A stretch of 37,338 nt of DNA from CAYWXK01 sp964462515 (GTDB lineage Bacteria; Planctomycetota; Phycisphaerae; Sedimentisphaerales; Anaerobacaceae), in contig CAYWXK010000038.1 in the NCBI GenBank assembly GCA_964462515.1, positions 1 through 37,338 on the forward strand, written 5' to 3'. The translations under genes were made by a program, and so were the position numbers. Each line of letters begins with the position of its first letter. Position 1 is the stretch's first letter. This document shows positions 1 through 9,300 of this stretch, one piece after another. The notes beneath the pieces were generated by a model, which made no database searches, was not told where the DNA came from, and saw only the letters and a program-made list of their open reading frames with translations.

Positions 1-1039
1 GCTCCTTTATCCTGTTTTCCGCCTCACCACGCTGACAATAAACCCTATCGTAAAGTTCCTGCGGCTCACCTTGCAGATTGGTAACGATAAATCTGGAGTT
101 GTCTCCCTTTTGCAAGTGCTCTGCCTTGACTATCACCCTGCGCCGGCAGTCCCAGGTCTGTGCTGCATACATAAATTCACCGAAGATTCTCTGCTTTTGA
201 CCTGTCTGAGTAAACTGCTGTTTTGATTGTTCCGTCCACTGCTGCGATAATCTCTCCAATACGACATTGCGGGCAAGACCGATGATATAACCAACGTTGT
301 TTCTGTCGCACCACCTCATAAGCTTCCACCTGCAAAGACCGCTGTCGCCGCGAAAGATAATCTGAACATTCGGCCAGAGCTTTCGAAATCTTTTTACCAG
401 TAACTTCAGAATGGCTCTGCTGTGTAACGCAGGGTCTATATCCGCAGGACGAAGATACGCAACGAGCAACTGACTGCCGCAAAATACATACAAAGGCAGA
501 AAACAATAATTGTCATAATAGCCGTGAAAGAATCTCTTCTCCTGGTTGCCGTGTACAGGGTCATCAGTCGGGTCAAAATCCAGCACCAGCGTATCGGGCG
601 GGGTAATATATGAGGCAATAAAAATCTCGACAAATACTTTGGCGATTTCGGAAAGGGTTTTTCGGTCAATGCGATTTTCCAGCCGACATAACGTAGGAGG
701 CGATGCGAGAGGCAAGTTATCTTTTATACCTCGTTCTGAGATGATTTGAAATAATGGGTCTTCTCTGAGGCTCTGATGGTCGTTGAGGTCTTCATAGCCA
801 ACAGCGATGCCGAAGATGCGCTGAGCGAGCATTGTTCTTTGCTGATGAACGGTGAAGAAGGGATTACGCTGGTCGGGAATACATTTGTCGATGGCATCGA
901 TGAGACCGATGTGTTTATCAACTTCCCGCAGAAGTAGAACTCCGGCGTCTGATGTGAGAGTGCCGCCGTTGAAATCTGCCGAGATTTTTTTATTTTTTAG
1001 ACTTGAAAACTGGATGGTTTGTTTGTTACAGTCTGTCAT
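1..1039 (-). CDS. IS1380-family transposase, 3' end beyond window
   Basis: This is a DDE transposase that runs off the left edge of the window; 346 codons from ATG at 1039 are present with no stop. The reading frame is continuous from MTDCNKQTIQ to the window edge. It shows the IS1380-type catalytic pattern: D154/D156 in LVLDFDPTDD, D232 in FRGDSGL, and a C-terminal YCQRGEAENRIKE block that supplies the acidic residue (about E341). The N-terminal part, with DAGVLLLREVD and an LREDPLF segment, also fits the family. The transposase is transcribed leftwards, so its promoter end lies at about 1040-1160 and the other terminus is outside the window. Nothing suggests inactivation in the visible part. 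The family call rests on motif order, and I am fairly sure of it. Confidence 0.88.
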   Translation of the reverse strand, partial: MTDCNKQTIQFSSLKNKKISADFNGGTLTSDAGVLLLREVDKHIGLIDAIDKCIPDQRNPFFTVHQQRTMLAQRIFGIAVGYEDLNDHQSLREDPLFQIISERGIKDNLPLASPPTLCRLENRIDRKTLSEIAKVFVEIFIASYITPPDTLVLDFDPTDDPVHGNQEKRFFHGYYDNYCFLPLYVFCGSQLLVAYLRPADIDPALHSRAILKLLVKRFRKLWPNVQIIFRGDSGLCRWKLMRWCDRNNVGYIIGLARNVVLERLSQQWTEQSKQQFTQTGQKQRIFGEFMYAAQTWDCRRRVIVKAEHLQKGDNSRFIVTNLQGEPQELYDRVYCQRGEAENRIKE

Positions 1040-1284
1040 AGAAATGGCCTTTCTGTTTGAGTATTAAAATAGTTACAACTTCTTACACTACAAACAGTTA
1101 GGCTATTTTCAATCAAAAAATCAAAAAATTCTATGAAATATTCGGGATAGTCCTGTTTAGCTTCAGCTTGCAGAAGAGATTTTACGCAGCTACCACACAG
1201 TCGCCATTCTAACAGTTTTCACCGTCGAACTTGGCTAAACCAAAAAGCGTCTGATTTAGCGGGCTTTGCAAGCCAAATTGTCAG
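1040..1284. other. Intergenic, includes upstream end of the IS1380-like element
   Basis: No gene is visible. The segment separates the transposase start from the stop codon of the PEP-CTERM gene. The IS terminus must lie here, probably near 1125-1155 where an AT-rich tract ends at ATATTCGGGATAG. I cannot fix it because the other inverted repeat lies outside the window. Confidence 0.4.
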
Positions 1285-2151
1285 TTATAGCCTTCGTTTT
1301 CTTAGTAACGACAACCCACCAAAACCAAACAGGATAAGGGTTGCTGGTTCCGGGACAATGGCTATTGAATCAAGATAGTAGTAAGAACCATCCACTATTA
1401 GTCGTTTATCGTAGTATATGGTTCCGATACCAGTTTGAGTGTCAATTGTACTTAAATATAAATATGGAATGGGACCGCTTTTTGTAGGGTCGATACCAGC
1501 GTAAAGTGTCCCATCAGGAGCGAAATCCAATGAACCAGTTGTGCTCTCAGGGTCCATTTTTAGCCCAAAAAAGGGAGGCCCAACAGCCGTTGCTTTCATT
1601 GATGAAATATCTATCGTATAAAGGATTTTGTCGCCAGTATTCGTGCCAGTCGTTCCATACAATACACCTTCTGGAGAAAAAGCCAACCCATATATGTCGT
1701 CATCAACACCTGTGATAGGGCCGAGCGATACTATGTTACCAATACCTATATCATATTTGAATAAATCCGGTGATGTCCAACCTAAAGTAAAATAAACGGC
1801 CTTGCCATCAGGAGACACAGTTGTGTCTCCGCCACTACAGTTAACAGGAAGAGGAGCAAGGTATTCCAATGTACCGGCTGATGGGTCGATAAATCTATAT
1901 AAACTATCTGTCTTACGGCTTACCCCATACAATGTCCCATCAGGTGCGTCTGCTAATTGTAAATGAGTCACCGAGCATGGTATTTTTGTGCCTTTTCCAG
2001 TTTCTATGTCAAGACGGTAGAAATTTTCATTCCAGGTGCCATAAGCTATCCATTCGCTTGCTATGACGCCATTGTATGAATTCACACTAAAGAAAATTAG
2101 AATCGATAAAACAACTAATGACTGAGACTTTTTAGATCTTGGATTTTTCAT
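1285..2151 (-). CDS. PEP-CTERM sorted secreted protein, beta-propeller-like
   Basis: The protein has about 288 residues, with an N-terminal signal peptide (SLVVLSILIFFSVNSYNGVIAS), a repetitive body and a C-terminal PEP-CTERM anchor: VPEPATLILFGFGGLSLL followed by RKRRL. That tripartite tail (PEP, hydrophobic helix, basic end) is the recognition signal for exosortase, which would cleave it during export to the cell surface. The body contains repeated units such as PDGTLYGVSR, PEGVLYGTTG and APDGTLYAGI, resembling SMP-30/NHL-type propeller blades. No catalytic residues are evident. A GTG at 2154 also opens the frame, but AGGAGG lies 7 bases before the ATG at 2151 and only 4 before the GTG, so I chose the ATG. 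No exosortase gene is in the window. The propeller fold is inferred; the PEP-CTERM call is secure. Confidence 0.85.
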   Translation of the reverse strand: MKNPRSKKSQSLVVLSILIFFSVNSYNGVIASEWIAYGTWNENFYRLDIETGKGTKIPCSVTHLQLADAPDGTLYGVSRKTDSLYRFIDPSAGTLEYLAPLPVNCSGGDTTVSPDGKAVYFTLGWTSPDLFKYDIGIGNIVSLGPITGVDDDIYGLAFSPEGVLYGTTGTNTGDKILYTIDISSMKATAVGPPFFGLKMDPESTTGSLDFAPDGTLYAGIDPTKSGPIPYLYLSTIDTQTGIGTIYYDKRLIVDGSYYYLDSIAIVPEPATLILFGFGGLSLLRKRRL

Positions 2152-2154
2152 CAC

Positions 2155-2663
2155 TAATCCTCCTCAAAATTTATGATACGTGACAAACAATCAGACAAAA
2201 TCAGGTAGTAAGAGTATAGCCCGTTGGGGTCGACCAATGATTTAATTATTGTTTATTTCTGCAGAGCCTCCAATATATGCTGTCTTCTAACTTTCTGCCT
2301 CCTTTGGCACACATAGATTACATAAGAAAGCCTTCTTATTTTCTTGTGAAGAATTTGGTAGGAAACGAATAAGGGTTTCCTCACCACTCTTCCTTATATA
2401 GGGTATTTACTCTACATGTAGTGTATCATATCCCTTGCACAAATCAAGTAAAATTTTCCTCAAACTTCGGAGTTTTTTTGAAGTTTCTCTGGAGGGAGTT
2501 CAAATTTAGGATGCACCTCCTACGTGTAATGATGTAAGGAATGGTGTCTAATTTAGTATAAGCCCTTATTGCAAAAGGATATGTGTTATAGTAAAACGTA
2601 AAGCTCCAACGGAATTTCTATTATCTAATCTGCATAGTTTTCTGGAAAAAACCAGCTAAAGTG
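2155..2663. other. Intergenic before the IS21 element
   Basis: About 500 bases without a credible gene. It must hold the promoter of the minus-strand PEP-CTERM gene; a possible match is TTTACT / 16 bases / TATGAT on the minus strand around 2425-2452, which is weak. A short AAACT-TCGG-AGTTT hairpin followed by T residues occurs near 2464-2481 and is too AT-rich to call a terminator. The last four bases (AGTG, 2660-2663) are the left copy of the presumed IS21 target duplication. Confidence 0.4.
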
Positions 2664-2715
2664 TTGGTAATCGGCATGCAAAACAGCCACGGGTCGGCAT
2701 CCAAATCAGCCACAC
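2664..2715. repeat. IS21 left terminal repeats (outer 30 bp + inner 22 bp)
   Basis: The outer repeat 2664-2693 matches the complement of 5161-5190 without mismatch. The inner repeat 2694-2715 is a diverged copy in the same orientation sharing TCGGCAT and CAGCCAC. These are the likely IstA binding sites. Confidence 0.88.
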
Positions 2716-2760
2716 CCAAGTTACATAATAAGCCTCCATCCGGAGGCGCCAAGCATAATG

Positions 2761-3525
2761 TTACTTATTCTTAATTTTACCCTTCTGCACAGACTGCTTG
2801 AACCTAAAGCTTTCACCGTTCATCTCGAAGATATGACAATGGTGCGTCAGGCGGTCCAGCAACGCAGCGGTCATTCTCTCTCCCTGAAAGACCTGCACCC
2901 ATTCGCTAAAGGCCAGATTGCTGGTAACCAGCAGGCTGCCTCTCTCATAGCGATCTGCAAAGACCTGGAACAGTAATTCGGCCCCCGTACGGCTGAAGGT
3001 AAGATAGCCAAGTTCGTCACAGACCAAAAGATCAGCTCTATCCAGTTGGCTCAGGAATCTCTCCAGTTGATATTGCTTATGAAGCTCCTCAAGGTGATTA
3101 ACCATTGTTGCGGCCGTAAAAAAGCGTACTCTTCGTCCTTGCCTGCAGGCAGCCAGGCCTAAAGCAATCGCCAGGTGAGTCTTGCCGGTGCCAGGTGAGC
3201 CTACAAGACAGCAGTTCTCCTTCTTATCTATCCATTCACCCCGGGATAGTTCCAGAATCTTTTGTTTGTTCAGCGAGGGCATTACACTGAAGTCATAGCT
3301 CTCAAAGTCCTTATGGGCAGGGAAGGATGCCTGTTTTATACGGTTGTTAAGGGCATTTGCAGCTCGAGCAGACACCTCTATCTCCGTTAATCTCAACAAA
3401 TACTGCTGATAGGTGGCATTTTCGGAGGAAGCTTCTTTTGCCAGTTTGTCATACTCTGCCTTCATTGTCGGAAGACGCAACTGTTTTAGATTAGACTTCA
3501 ACAATAGGTTTTCATTGTCAGACAT
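2761..3525 (-). CDS. istB: IS21 transposition helper ATPase IstB
   Basis: IstB is the AAA+ ATPase that chooses the target and stimulates the IstA transposase. The 254-residue protein has the family's normal length. Walker A is GSPGTGKTH (residues 109-117), Walker B is LLVCDELGYL (D170/E171), and a sensor-1-type SN occurs in LLVTSNLAFSEW. The N-terminal 80 residues form the usual helical IstA/DNA-interaction region. The start ATG at 3525 lies within the end of istA (8-base overlap) and is preceded by AGGAG nine bases upstream inside istA, which implies translational coupling. The gene ends about 45 bases inside the left terminal repeats. No mutation is visible. Confidence is very high; DnaC-like replication proteins share the fold, but the istA neighbour settles the call. 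Confidence 0.95.
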   Translation of the reverse strand: MSDNENLLLKSNLKQLRLPTMKAEYDKLAKEASSENATYQQYLLRLTEIEVSARAANALNNRIKQASFPAHKDFESYDFSVMPSLNKQKILELSRGEWIDKKENCCLVGSPGTGKTHLAIALGLAACRQGRRVRFFTAATMVNHLEELHKQYQLERFLSQLDRADLLVCDELGYLTFSRTGAELLFQVFADRYERGSLLVTSNLAFSEWVQVFQGERMTAALLDRLTHHCHIFEMNGESFRFKQSVQKGKIKNK

Positions 3526-5056
3526 AACTTACCTCTCCTTGATTTACGGTTAAATATTGGTCAAATTTACTCAGATCAGGTTTCGGAACCCTAATCTGAT
3601 AACAGTCGATACTTGTCTGACGACAGTCAAGATTTGACTCGGGCGGTTCTACGAATGGCTGATGCTGTGCCAGACGATGGACCTTGTTGATAATCATGTC
3701 GGCGTTGATAGTTGAATTAGCAATGCACAGTTCGATGGCCTTTTGAATTCTTTTTAAGGGGTGTTCTGCCAGCAATTGCAGGATGCGTATATAATGTCTG
3801 GCTGCGGCGAAGGGCCCGAGGCGATTCTCCAGTAGCTGCCGAAGTGCAGTAAAACAGGCGGGAAGCTGCCAGTTACGAAAAACGTTGGAATGGTCCAGTG
3901 CTCCAGGTCGACGTCCCAGCACCGCCAGATAATGTAGCGGGTCTAAGATCTGCTGATTTCGCTGATAACAGCGTTTGTGATAGGCAATCTGGCTGTCTGA
4001 GGCCACAATCCTGATATAGAAAGGATATGCCTTAACAGTTACGTTCTCGAATGCCCAGCGGCGGGGGACGCTATAGCGGTTGGTATCAAAAGGAACGGTC
4101 TGATATTTATCTGCCTTAACCTCCACTGCTACATAAGGGTCAAATCGATGCTTGGGCAACGGCAAGGCCGATTGTTTATCCCGCTGGAAACGCTCTCCAA
4201 CAGTCTCTGTCTTGCCCGCAACACGATGCTCCAGCTTCTTTAGGCAGCACTGCCGTAGATACACATTGAGTTCATCGAAGTCTCTTACCTTTGGCACCGG
4301 CGTCGCCCAGTCTCGCTGCAGGTCAAAGACGCTGTTTTCAACGTATGGCTTCTCGTTGGCTGCCGCGGGCATACAAAAGCATGGCTCAAAGGTATAGTGA
4401 CTGGCCAGGGCAGCGTAACGCGGATGCATCTGACGTGTGCGGCCCTTAAAGATATGTTTTACTACCGTCTTAGGGTTATCCCACCATACTTGTCGGGCAA
4501 CACAGCCATAAAATTCAAATGCACAAACCAGTCCTGTCAGGATGCATTCTACTCTTTCAGTCGGGAAACCCATGGCAAACGGAAAGCTCGAATGGCTCCA
4601 GGTGGTAACTAAAACAGGCACCTGCCTCCTGCCCTCTGGAAAATCAACATAGATGTGTCCAAAATCAGCTTCAAGACGCTCTCCCGGCTCGTGTGCCAGA
4701 GGAATGAATGTTTCACGCTCTCTTTTGCGGTGTTTTTGGACGTATCTGCGGACCTGGTCATAACCGCCTTTGTAGCCGTATTCATCCCGCAGTCGTCGGT
4801 AAATCTTTGATGCTTTATGCCGCTGCTTGACCGGCTGGGTTTGGTCATCGAGCAATATCTGGTCGATTATGTGCTTGAAAGGTCCCAGCACCAGCGCTAC
4901 TCTCGGCCTGGTTAGGGTGTATAGCCGAGGTTCAGCGTTGTTAAGTGCTTTTCTGACAGAATGATGGGAATGATGGTAGGTTTGGCAAATAGCCCGAATA
5001 CTCATTCCGTCCCGTTTGGCGGTTCTAATTTTTACGTAATCTTCCACCGTAAGCAT
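3518..5056 (-). CDS. istA: IS21 transposase IstA
   Basis: IstA is the DDE transposase that cuts and joins the IS ends. It has 512 residues. An N-terminal HTH (residues 1-45, RDGMSIRAICQTYHHSHHSV) should bind the terminal repeats. The catalytic core follows with D131 (LEADFGHIYVDF), D193 (WWDNPKTVV) and probably E240 (NEKPYVENSVFDLQ). The C-terminal part holds the beta-barrel-like segment (PFDTNRYSVPRRW) common in IS21 transposases. ATG at 5056 is preceded by GGAG with a seven-base spacer. The stop lies inside istB, giving the standard istAB arrangement. The frame is intact, and the gene sits between paired terminal repeats. Confidence 0.95.
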   Translation of the reverse strand: MLTVEDYVKIRTAKRDGMSIRAICQTYHHSHHSVRKALNNAEPRLYTLTRPRVALVLGPFKHIIDQILLDDQTQPVKQRHKASKIYRRLRDEYGYKGGYDQVRRYVQKHRKRERETFIPLAHEPGERLEADFGHIYVDFPEGRRQVPVLVTTWSHSSFPFAMGFPTERVECILTGLVCAFEFYGCVARQVWWDNPKTVVKHIFKGRTRQMHPRYAALASHYTFEPCFCMPAAANEKPYVENSVFDLQRDWATPVPKVRDFDELNVYLRQCCLKKLEHRVAGKTETVGERFQRDKQSALPLPKHRFDPYVAVEVKADKYQTVPFDTNRYSVPRRWAFENVTVKAYPFYIRIVASDSQIAYHKRCYQRNQQILDPLHYLAVLGRRPGALDHSNVFRNWQLPACFTALRQLLENRLGPFAAARHYIRILQLLAEHPLKRIQKAIELCIANSTINADMIINKVHRLAQHQPFVEPPESNLDCRQTSIDCYQIRVPKPDLSKFDQYLTVNQGEVSYV

Positions 5057-5125
5057 CCTTTGTCTCCATAAGTTATTGTTCTCCTATACTTTCGTAAGAA
5101 GCCATAACTTACGGAGTTTGCTACG

Positions 5126-5190
5126 GTGTGGCTATTTTAGATGCCGATTTTTTCAACTCCCCCGTGGCTGTTTTGCATGCCGATTACCAA
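5126..5190. repeat. IS21 right terminal repeats (inner + outer)
   Basis: The inner copy is at 5126-5147 (GTGTGGCT...ATGCCGA). The outer copy at 5161-5190 is the exact complement of 2664-2693. The motif GTGGCT-N-TTTT followed by ATGCCGA occurs in both copies. Confidence 0.88.
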
Positions 5191-5386
5191 AGTGTGTCAG
5201 TGCCGGTATTATATTCTCCGAAATCTGCAAGTACGCTGCTCGCACCCCCGTAAGCAAAGTACCATCCCCAGAAGTGGTGTAGGAATCACCACTAAAAAAA
5301 TTCCATAAGCTGGGCCGTCTATTATATCATACATATCGGCGCTCCTTGATTTATATGTCGATGGATTCGACAAGCTCACCACAGGT
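5191..5386. other. Unassigned remnant between two IS21 ends
   Basis: There is no intact gene. Read on the minus strand, several frames look protein-like but are broken: DIIDGPAYG in one frame continues as SGDSYTTSGDGTLL in another across a seven-base T run near 5294-5300. This suggests a decayed coding sequence that I cannot identify. At 5365-5385 lies ATTCGACAAGCTCACCACAGG, which resembles a short TTCGACAAGCTC repeat I recall as common in environmental bacterial genomes. Confidence 0.4.
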
Positions 5387-5426
5387 TTTTTCAACTCCCC
5401 GTGGCTGTTTTACCTGCCGATTACCA
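5387..5426. repeat. Orphan IS21 right end (relic)
   Basis: This 40-base segment closely copies 5149-5190: TTTTTCAACTCCCC, then GTGGCTGTTTT, two changed bases, then TGCCGATTACCA. It differs from the live right end by one missing C and two substitutions. No matching left end, inner repeat or transposase accompanies it. It abuts the rhs fragment exactly where that fragment stops, so it records an older insertion of a related IS into an rhs gene followed by deletion. Confidence 0.8.
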
Positions 5427-5427
5427 G

Positions 5428-5535
5428 TGCTGCGAAATTTCAGAATCCCATACGTATCCGGCAAAACGATACATATTACTTATCATCTCTTACGTTTGCG
5501 TTTCGTTGCCCACCAGGATTCACCAGGGATTATAT
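5428..5535 (-). pseudogene. Decayed fragment of an rhs gene core
   Basis: Read on the minus strand this translates as GNETQT, stop, EMISNMYRFAGYVWDSEISQ, and aligns codon for codon with GDETQTKEMLSNLYRFAGYV in the live rhs gene (7030-7135, constant offset of 1600 bases). Two in-frame stops are present: AAG/AAA to TAA in ETQT(K)EM, and GGA to TGA in the YDPWG motif. The fragment covers the last conserved part of the RHS core, just before the ISQYY...DP-GL junction. It is cut off on its downstream side by the orphan IS21 end. It lies 57 bases beyond the stop of the putative immunity gene, where rhs loci often keep displaced tip cassettes. Confidence 0.85.
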
Positions 5536-5591
5536 GTTTAGAGGTTGGCTCCTGATTTCACGGATTATTGAATTCTTAAAGAATCAAACCT

Positions 5592-6350
5592 TTATTTTTC
5601 TTTGCTCAAAATATTTTCGTCGAGCCAACGCTTCAAGCCGGGCAAACAGAACGCCACATCGGTTCCTTCTTCCGAAAAACTTAGCATAATATCTTCTGGA
5701 TTAGCAGCCGTAACAAACGTGTAATAAGTGAAAACATCTTTATTCTGGTATATTTGAATACGTGAACTCTGAAGGTCAGGGTTTTTGTCTATGCTGGTTA
5801 TTATAGCGTTGGCCAGAAAATTTTTGAACGTTTCAATTTTATCAGGATTCTTTATATTGATTTCTTTGGTTCCGCCAAACATTACATCGATCTGTGAAAT
5901 GTGACCCTTACTGAGCGCACGTATTGAGTTCAATCGTTCGGCACACAATTGTCCCATCTTTAGATGAGGTATCTCGTCACTTAAAAATACGGACGCCAAG
6001 ATAAGAAACGAGCCAAATCCAACAATACCCACACCTCGCCACATATAAGATGAAAGAGATTCATGAGATATGATTTGCCAAATTGTGCCTACAATCAGAC
6101 CAGGCAAAACACCGGTACCTGCGATTAGCCACGCTTGGTCTTGCACTTTGATGTTAACATCGGGAAATCTAAAATGGAATATCAAAAATGATACAACGCA
6201 AGTAGCAAAGATACTAAGAATGAATCTCCAGTACTTTCGAGGGTCTGCATCAGAGGGAGCTACCTTATACCACGTAACACTCCATCCGAAGATTCGGCTC
6301 ATGAAAATTATGACAACTATCGCAAGCGCTATTGTGAGAAATGGTTTCAT
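5592..6350 (-). CDS. Membrane protein in the immunity-gene position behind rhs
   Basis: This 252-residue protein belongs to no family I recognise. It has four predicted membrane helices (about residues 3-21, 42-60, 73-93 and 104-122), then a soluble C-terminal domain of about 125 residues containing ISQIDVMFGGTKEINIKN and DVFTYYTFVTAANPEDIML. It starts 37 bases after the rhs stop codon, with AAGGA six bases before the ATG, so it is probably cotranscribed with rhs. Genes in this position next to polymorphic toxins are usually immunity proteins. A membrane location would suit a toxin tip that acts at or on a membrane, but that is inference from position and topology only. The alternative is an unrelated small membrane protein. 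Confidence 0.7.
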   Translation of the reverse strand: MKPFLTIALAIVVIIFMSRIFGWSVTWYKVAPSDADPRKYWRFILSIFATCVVSFLIFHFRFPDVNIKVQDQAWLIAGTGVLPGLIVGTIWQIISHESLSSYMWRGVGIVGFGSFLILASVFLSDEIPHLKMGQLCAERLNSIRALSKGHISQIDVMFGGTKEINIKNPDKIETFKNFLANAIITSIDKNPDLQSSRIQIYQNKDVFTYYTFVTAANPEDIMLSFSEEGTDVAFCLPGLKRWLDENILSKEK

Positions 6351-6387
6351 AGCTTTTCCTTATTACGTGCTATTCATCCAATATCTT

Positions 6388-9300
6388 TTATTTGCCGCAA
6401 TTTTGCGTAAAGCATTCTACGATGTTAATGGAAGTTGCCAAGGCCGTAATGGGCGTAGCAACTCGCAGGGTAATGCATGCGCCACAAGCAGTTATTTTGG
6501 TAATCGGCTCTGGCGCTACAGTGCAATACGTGCATATCCCCCAAGTTACTAATTCACTAAAGCCCATTTTCGCTGCCTGCCATCCCAAACACTTCCCCAC
6601 CCCTCCCCAATCGCATATCGAAAGCATCTGATATTGGGCTTCAATCAGGCTAGTCATCCCGCGCAACATTAAACCTTCACCACGAGCCAGAAGCATTTGC
6701 CGGATTGTATCATTTTTTGTCAAATTATCCCAATCGAACCAGTTTTCCCTCCATTTGTTTACGCTTATGGCCAAATCCAATATATCCCACCAGTCTGAGG
6801 CCCCCGCAAGTCCGGCATCCAGCCGGCCGTAGTACGAGTTGACTCCATAAATGGTGTTTATGATAAAATCCAAAGCACTCAGCCCCGATGGGTCGATTTT
6901 GTTTATCGGGTTATTAAGACAGTATAAATATTTGTGAAGTGTCATCGGCTCTTGGTAGTTACCGGCAACCGGGTCACGACTGGTAAATCTACCAAGAATA
7001 GGGTCATACTGCCTGCGGAAGCAATAATACTGCGAAATTTCAGCATCCCATACGTAACCAGCAAAACGATACAAATTGCTCAACATCTCCTTTGTTTGCG
7101 TTTCATCACCAACCGGCATTCCCCAGGGGTCATAAGTGTAACAATTTTTTACAGTCCCAGTGTTATCGATTACCTGGCGGACGCTGCCTAAACGATCATG
7201 TAAGTAAAAATATGTTGGGGCATTAACAGTAACAGCACCATCATGCTGGGCAATAACCTGATTATTTGCATGAATGTATGTTTTAAGTATAGCATTACTG
7301 CTATCAGCGTTAAGAACGAGTAATACGACTGGAACCATACCTGTCACATCCACAATATATTTGTAGTTGTAAGATGTTACCTTGTCCCATATCTTCTTTT
7401 TTGTAACTCTGGCACCATCAGGGGTGTACTTGGCCTCTATAAAACTATTGTCACTACCAAGCAGCCCTTTACGCAATCTGCCCTCCCAATCGTACATAAG
7501 GGAATAATCGGGTGGTACAGCACTTAGCTGGCTTGTTTGCTGGCCATTTTCATCCCATGATACGACCTTGCTTGCATCGTCATAGCCAAGCACTTGGTCA
7601 CCATCGAAAGCATATGTTTTCGATACATCGCCGGAGCCTTCATTGTATATATATGATGTCAGATTACCTGCGTCGTCATAGCTGTTTGTATATTCTATGT
7701 ATGGCTTTGGAGAAATATCGGTGATTTTGGCATATTTCAGACGCGACATCATATCATAATCGTACGTGCAGGTATGACTTACCTGCCCTCCACCAACCTT
7801 TGTTAAAGTCTCACTGCAATTGTGGAGCCTACCCAGTCCATCGATATTGCCGGGAGCGGAGGCATCAAAGCTGAAATCTAACCCTGCCACACCGGAAGTG
7901 GAGAACGCTACCAGATGGTTATCACACTGACACTCACAGGCATTGTAAGTATAGATAATGGAAGCAGTGCTGCCGGACTCAATACCGTCAAGATAATACT
8001 TAAGCTTTTTGCGGTTGCCGTTTTCGTCATATTCAAAGCCGGCGATTAGATTGTTGTCGCCCAGCAACGGTTCAGATACATCTGTTAGCCTGCCGGCCAA
8101 ATCATAGGTGTATTTTACCCAATAAATGGGGTTGTCAGGATAATCCTGATCTGTGACCTTCACCTCCGTTGGCTGGTCATAGGCACTGGAATAGTCATAA
8201 TTGACCTTATAGCCATCGTAATCTGTATATGACCTAACTTTTCCGGATAAATACCAGTAGTCAAATGTAAAGGCGCTGCCATCTCCTCCCGGTCGGTCGA
8301 TTTCAGCTCTATGGTCGGTAATCTGTTTGACCATTCCATATTTGCCCAGAATCCTTGAGGTATACGAATATTCTAGATACGGGTCGTTTTGGGTCTGCGG
8401 ATCGTCATCATCGTATATTTTGTACTGCACCTTACCATAGTCATCGTATGTGAACCTAATGTGCTTGGCAGCGCCATCAACCCAGACAGTCTTCTGCTTA
8501 AGAAGCCCGTTTTGTTTGCAATCAGGTTTGGGATTATCAAAAGTACGTTGCTCTAACGCTTCGCTGTAATAGGAATACTGTTCATAATCGCCGGAAGGAT
8601 AGATGATTATTTCGGGCTTTCCATGGTAAGTCAATCTGATTCCTGTTTTCTTACCCTCGGCATCCTCGATAACAATGTGATATCCACCTTCTCCTTCAAC
8701 CCTTTCGCGAGTACCGTCATCGGAATAATAGTAGGTGGTTGTTGCATCTTGTGTATCATTGATTTTCTCAGTTACGGTCCAGATTCGTCCTCTTGAATCA
8801 TAAGTGTATTCTGTATGAGAGAGAACCGTGGTCCCACCATAATCGTATGAGGTGACGTCTTTTATTTGGTTGTTATTGTAATAACTGATTTCTTTTTTTA
8901 AAGCTGGGTTCGTCGCTACAAAGTCGGGCTTGCCTGTAACGGGGTCATATACAGGTTCTTTAGCGAAATAATCACGAATCTTGCGATTGACGTTATCATA
9001 ATCGCTGAAAATTACCTTTCCAGCGGGGTCGATAACATAGATACGATTTCCAACTGCGTCATAGCCATATTCTGTAGTCTGATTTAGTCCTCCTTCGGTG
9101 GAATAGACAATTTGCTTAGTTAATCTTCCTAAAATATCATATTCATAACTGTTCCATTTCTCCAATACCCCTGAATAGGGCTCAAATCCTTCTTGGCCTC
9201 TTACAACACTATAAACCTTCTCACAGATTTTGTTCCCTGAGGCGTCATATTTATTTTCCTCATGCTTGATATATTTGAAATAAGTGTCAAATCCCTCACC

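Larger units (their letters stand above)
2664..5190 (-). mobile_element. IS21-family insertion sequence, apparently intact
   Basis: The element spans 2527 bp and carries istA and istB in the usual overlapping order on the minus strand. Its outer 30 bases are perfect inverted repeats: 2664-2693 begins TTGGTAATCGGCATGC and 5161-5190 is its exact complement. Each end has a second, inner copy of the same motif (2694-2715 and 5126-5147, core TCGGCAT...GCCACAC), the multiple transposase-binding arrangement typical of IS21. The four bases AGTG precede the left end (2660-2663) and follow the right end (5191-5194), a plausible target duplication. Both open reading frames are full length, so the copy is probably active or recently so. 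The exact outer boundary could be off by a base or two. Confidence 0.87.
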
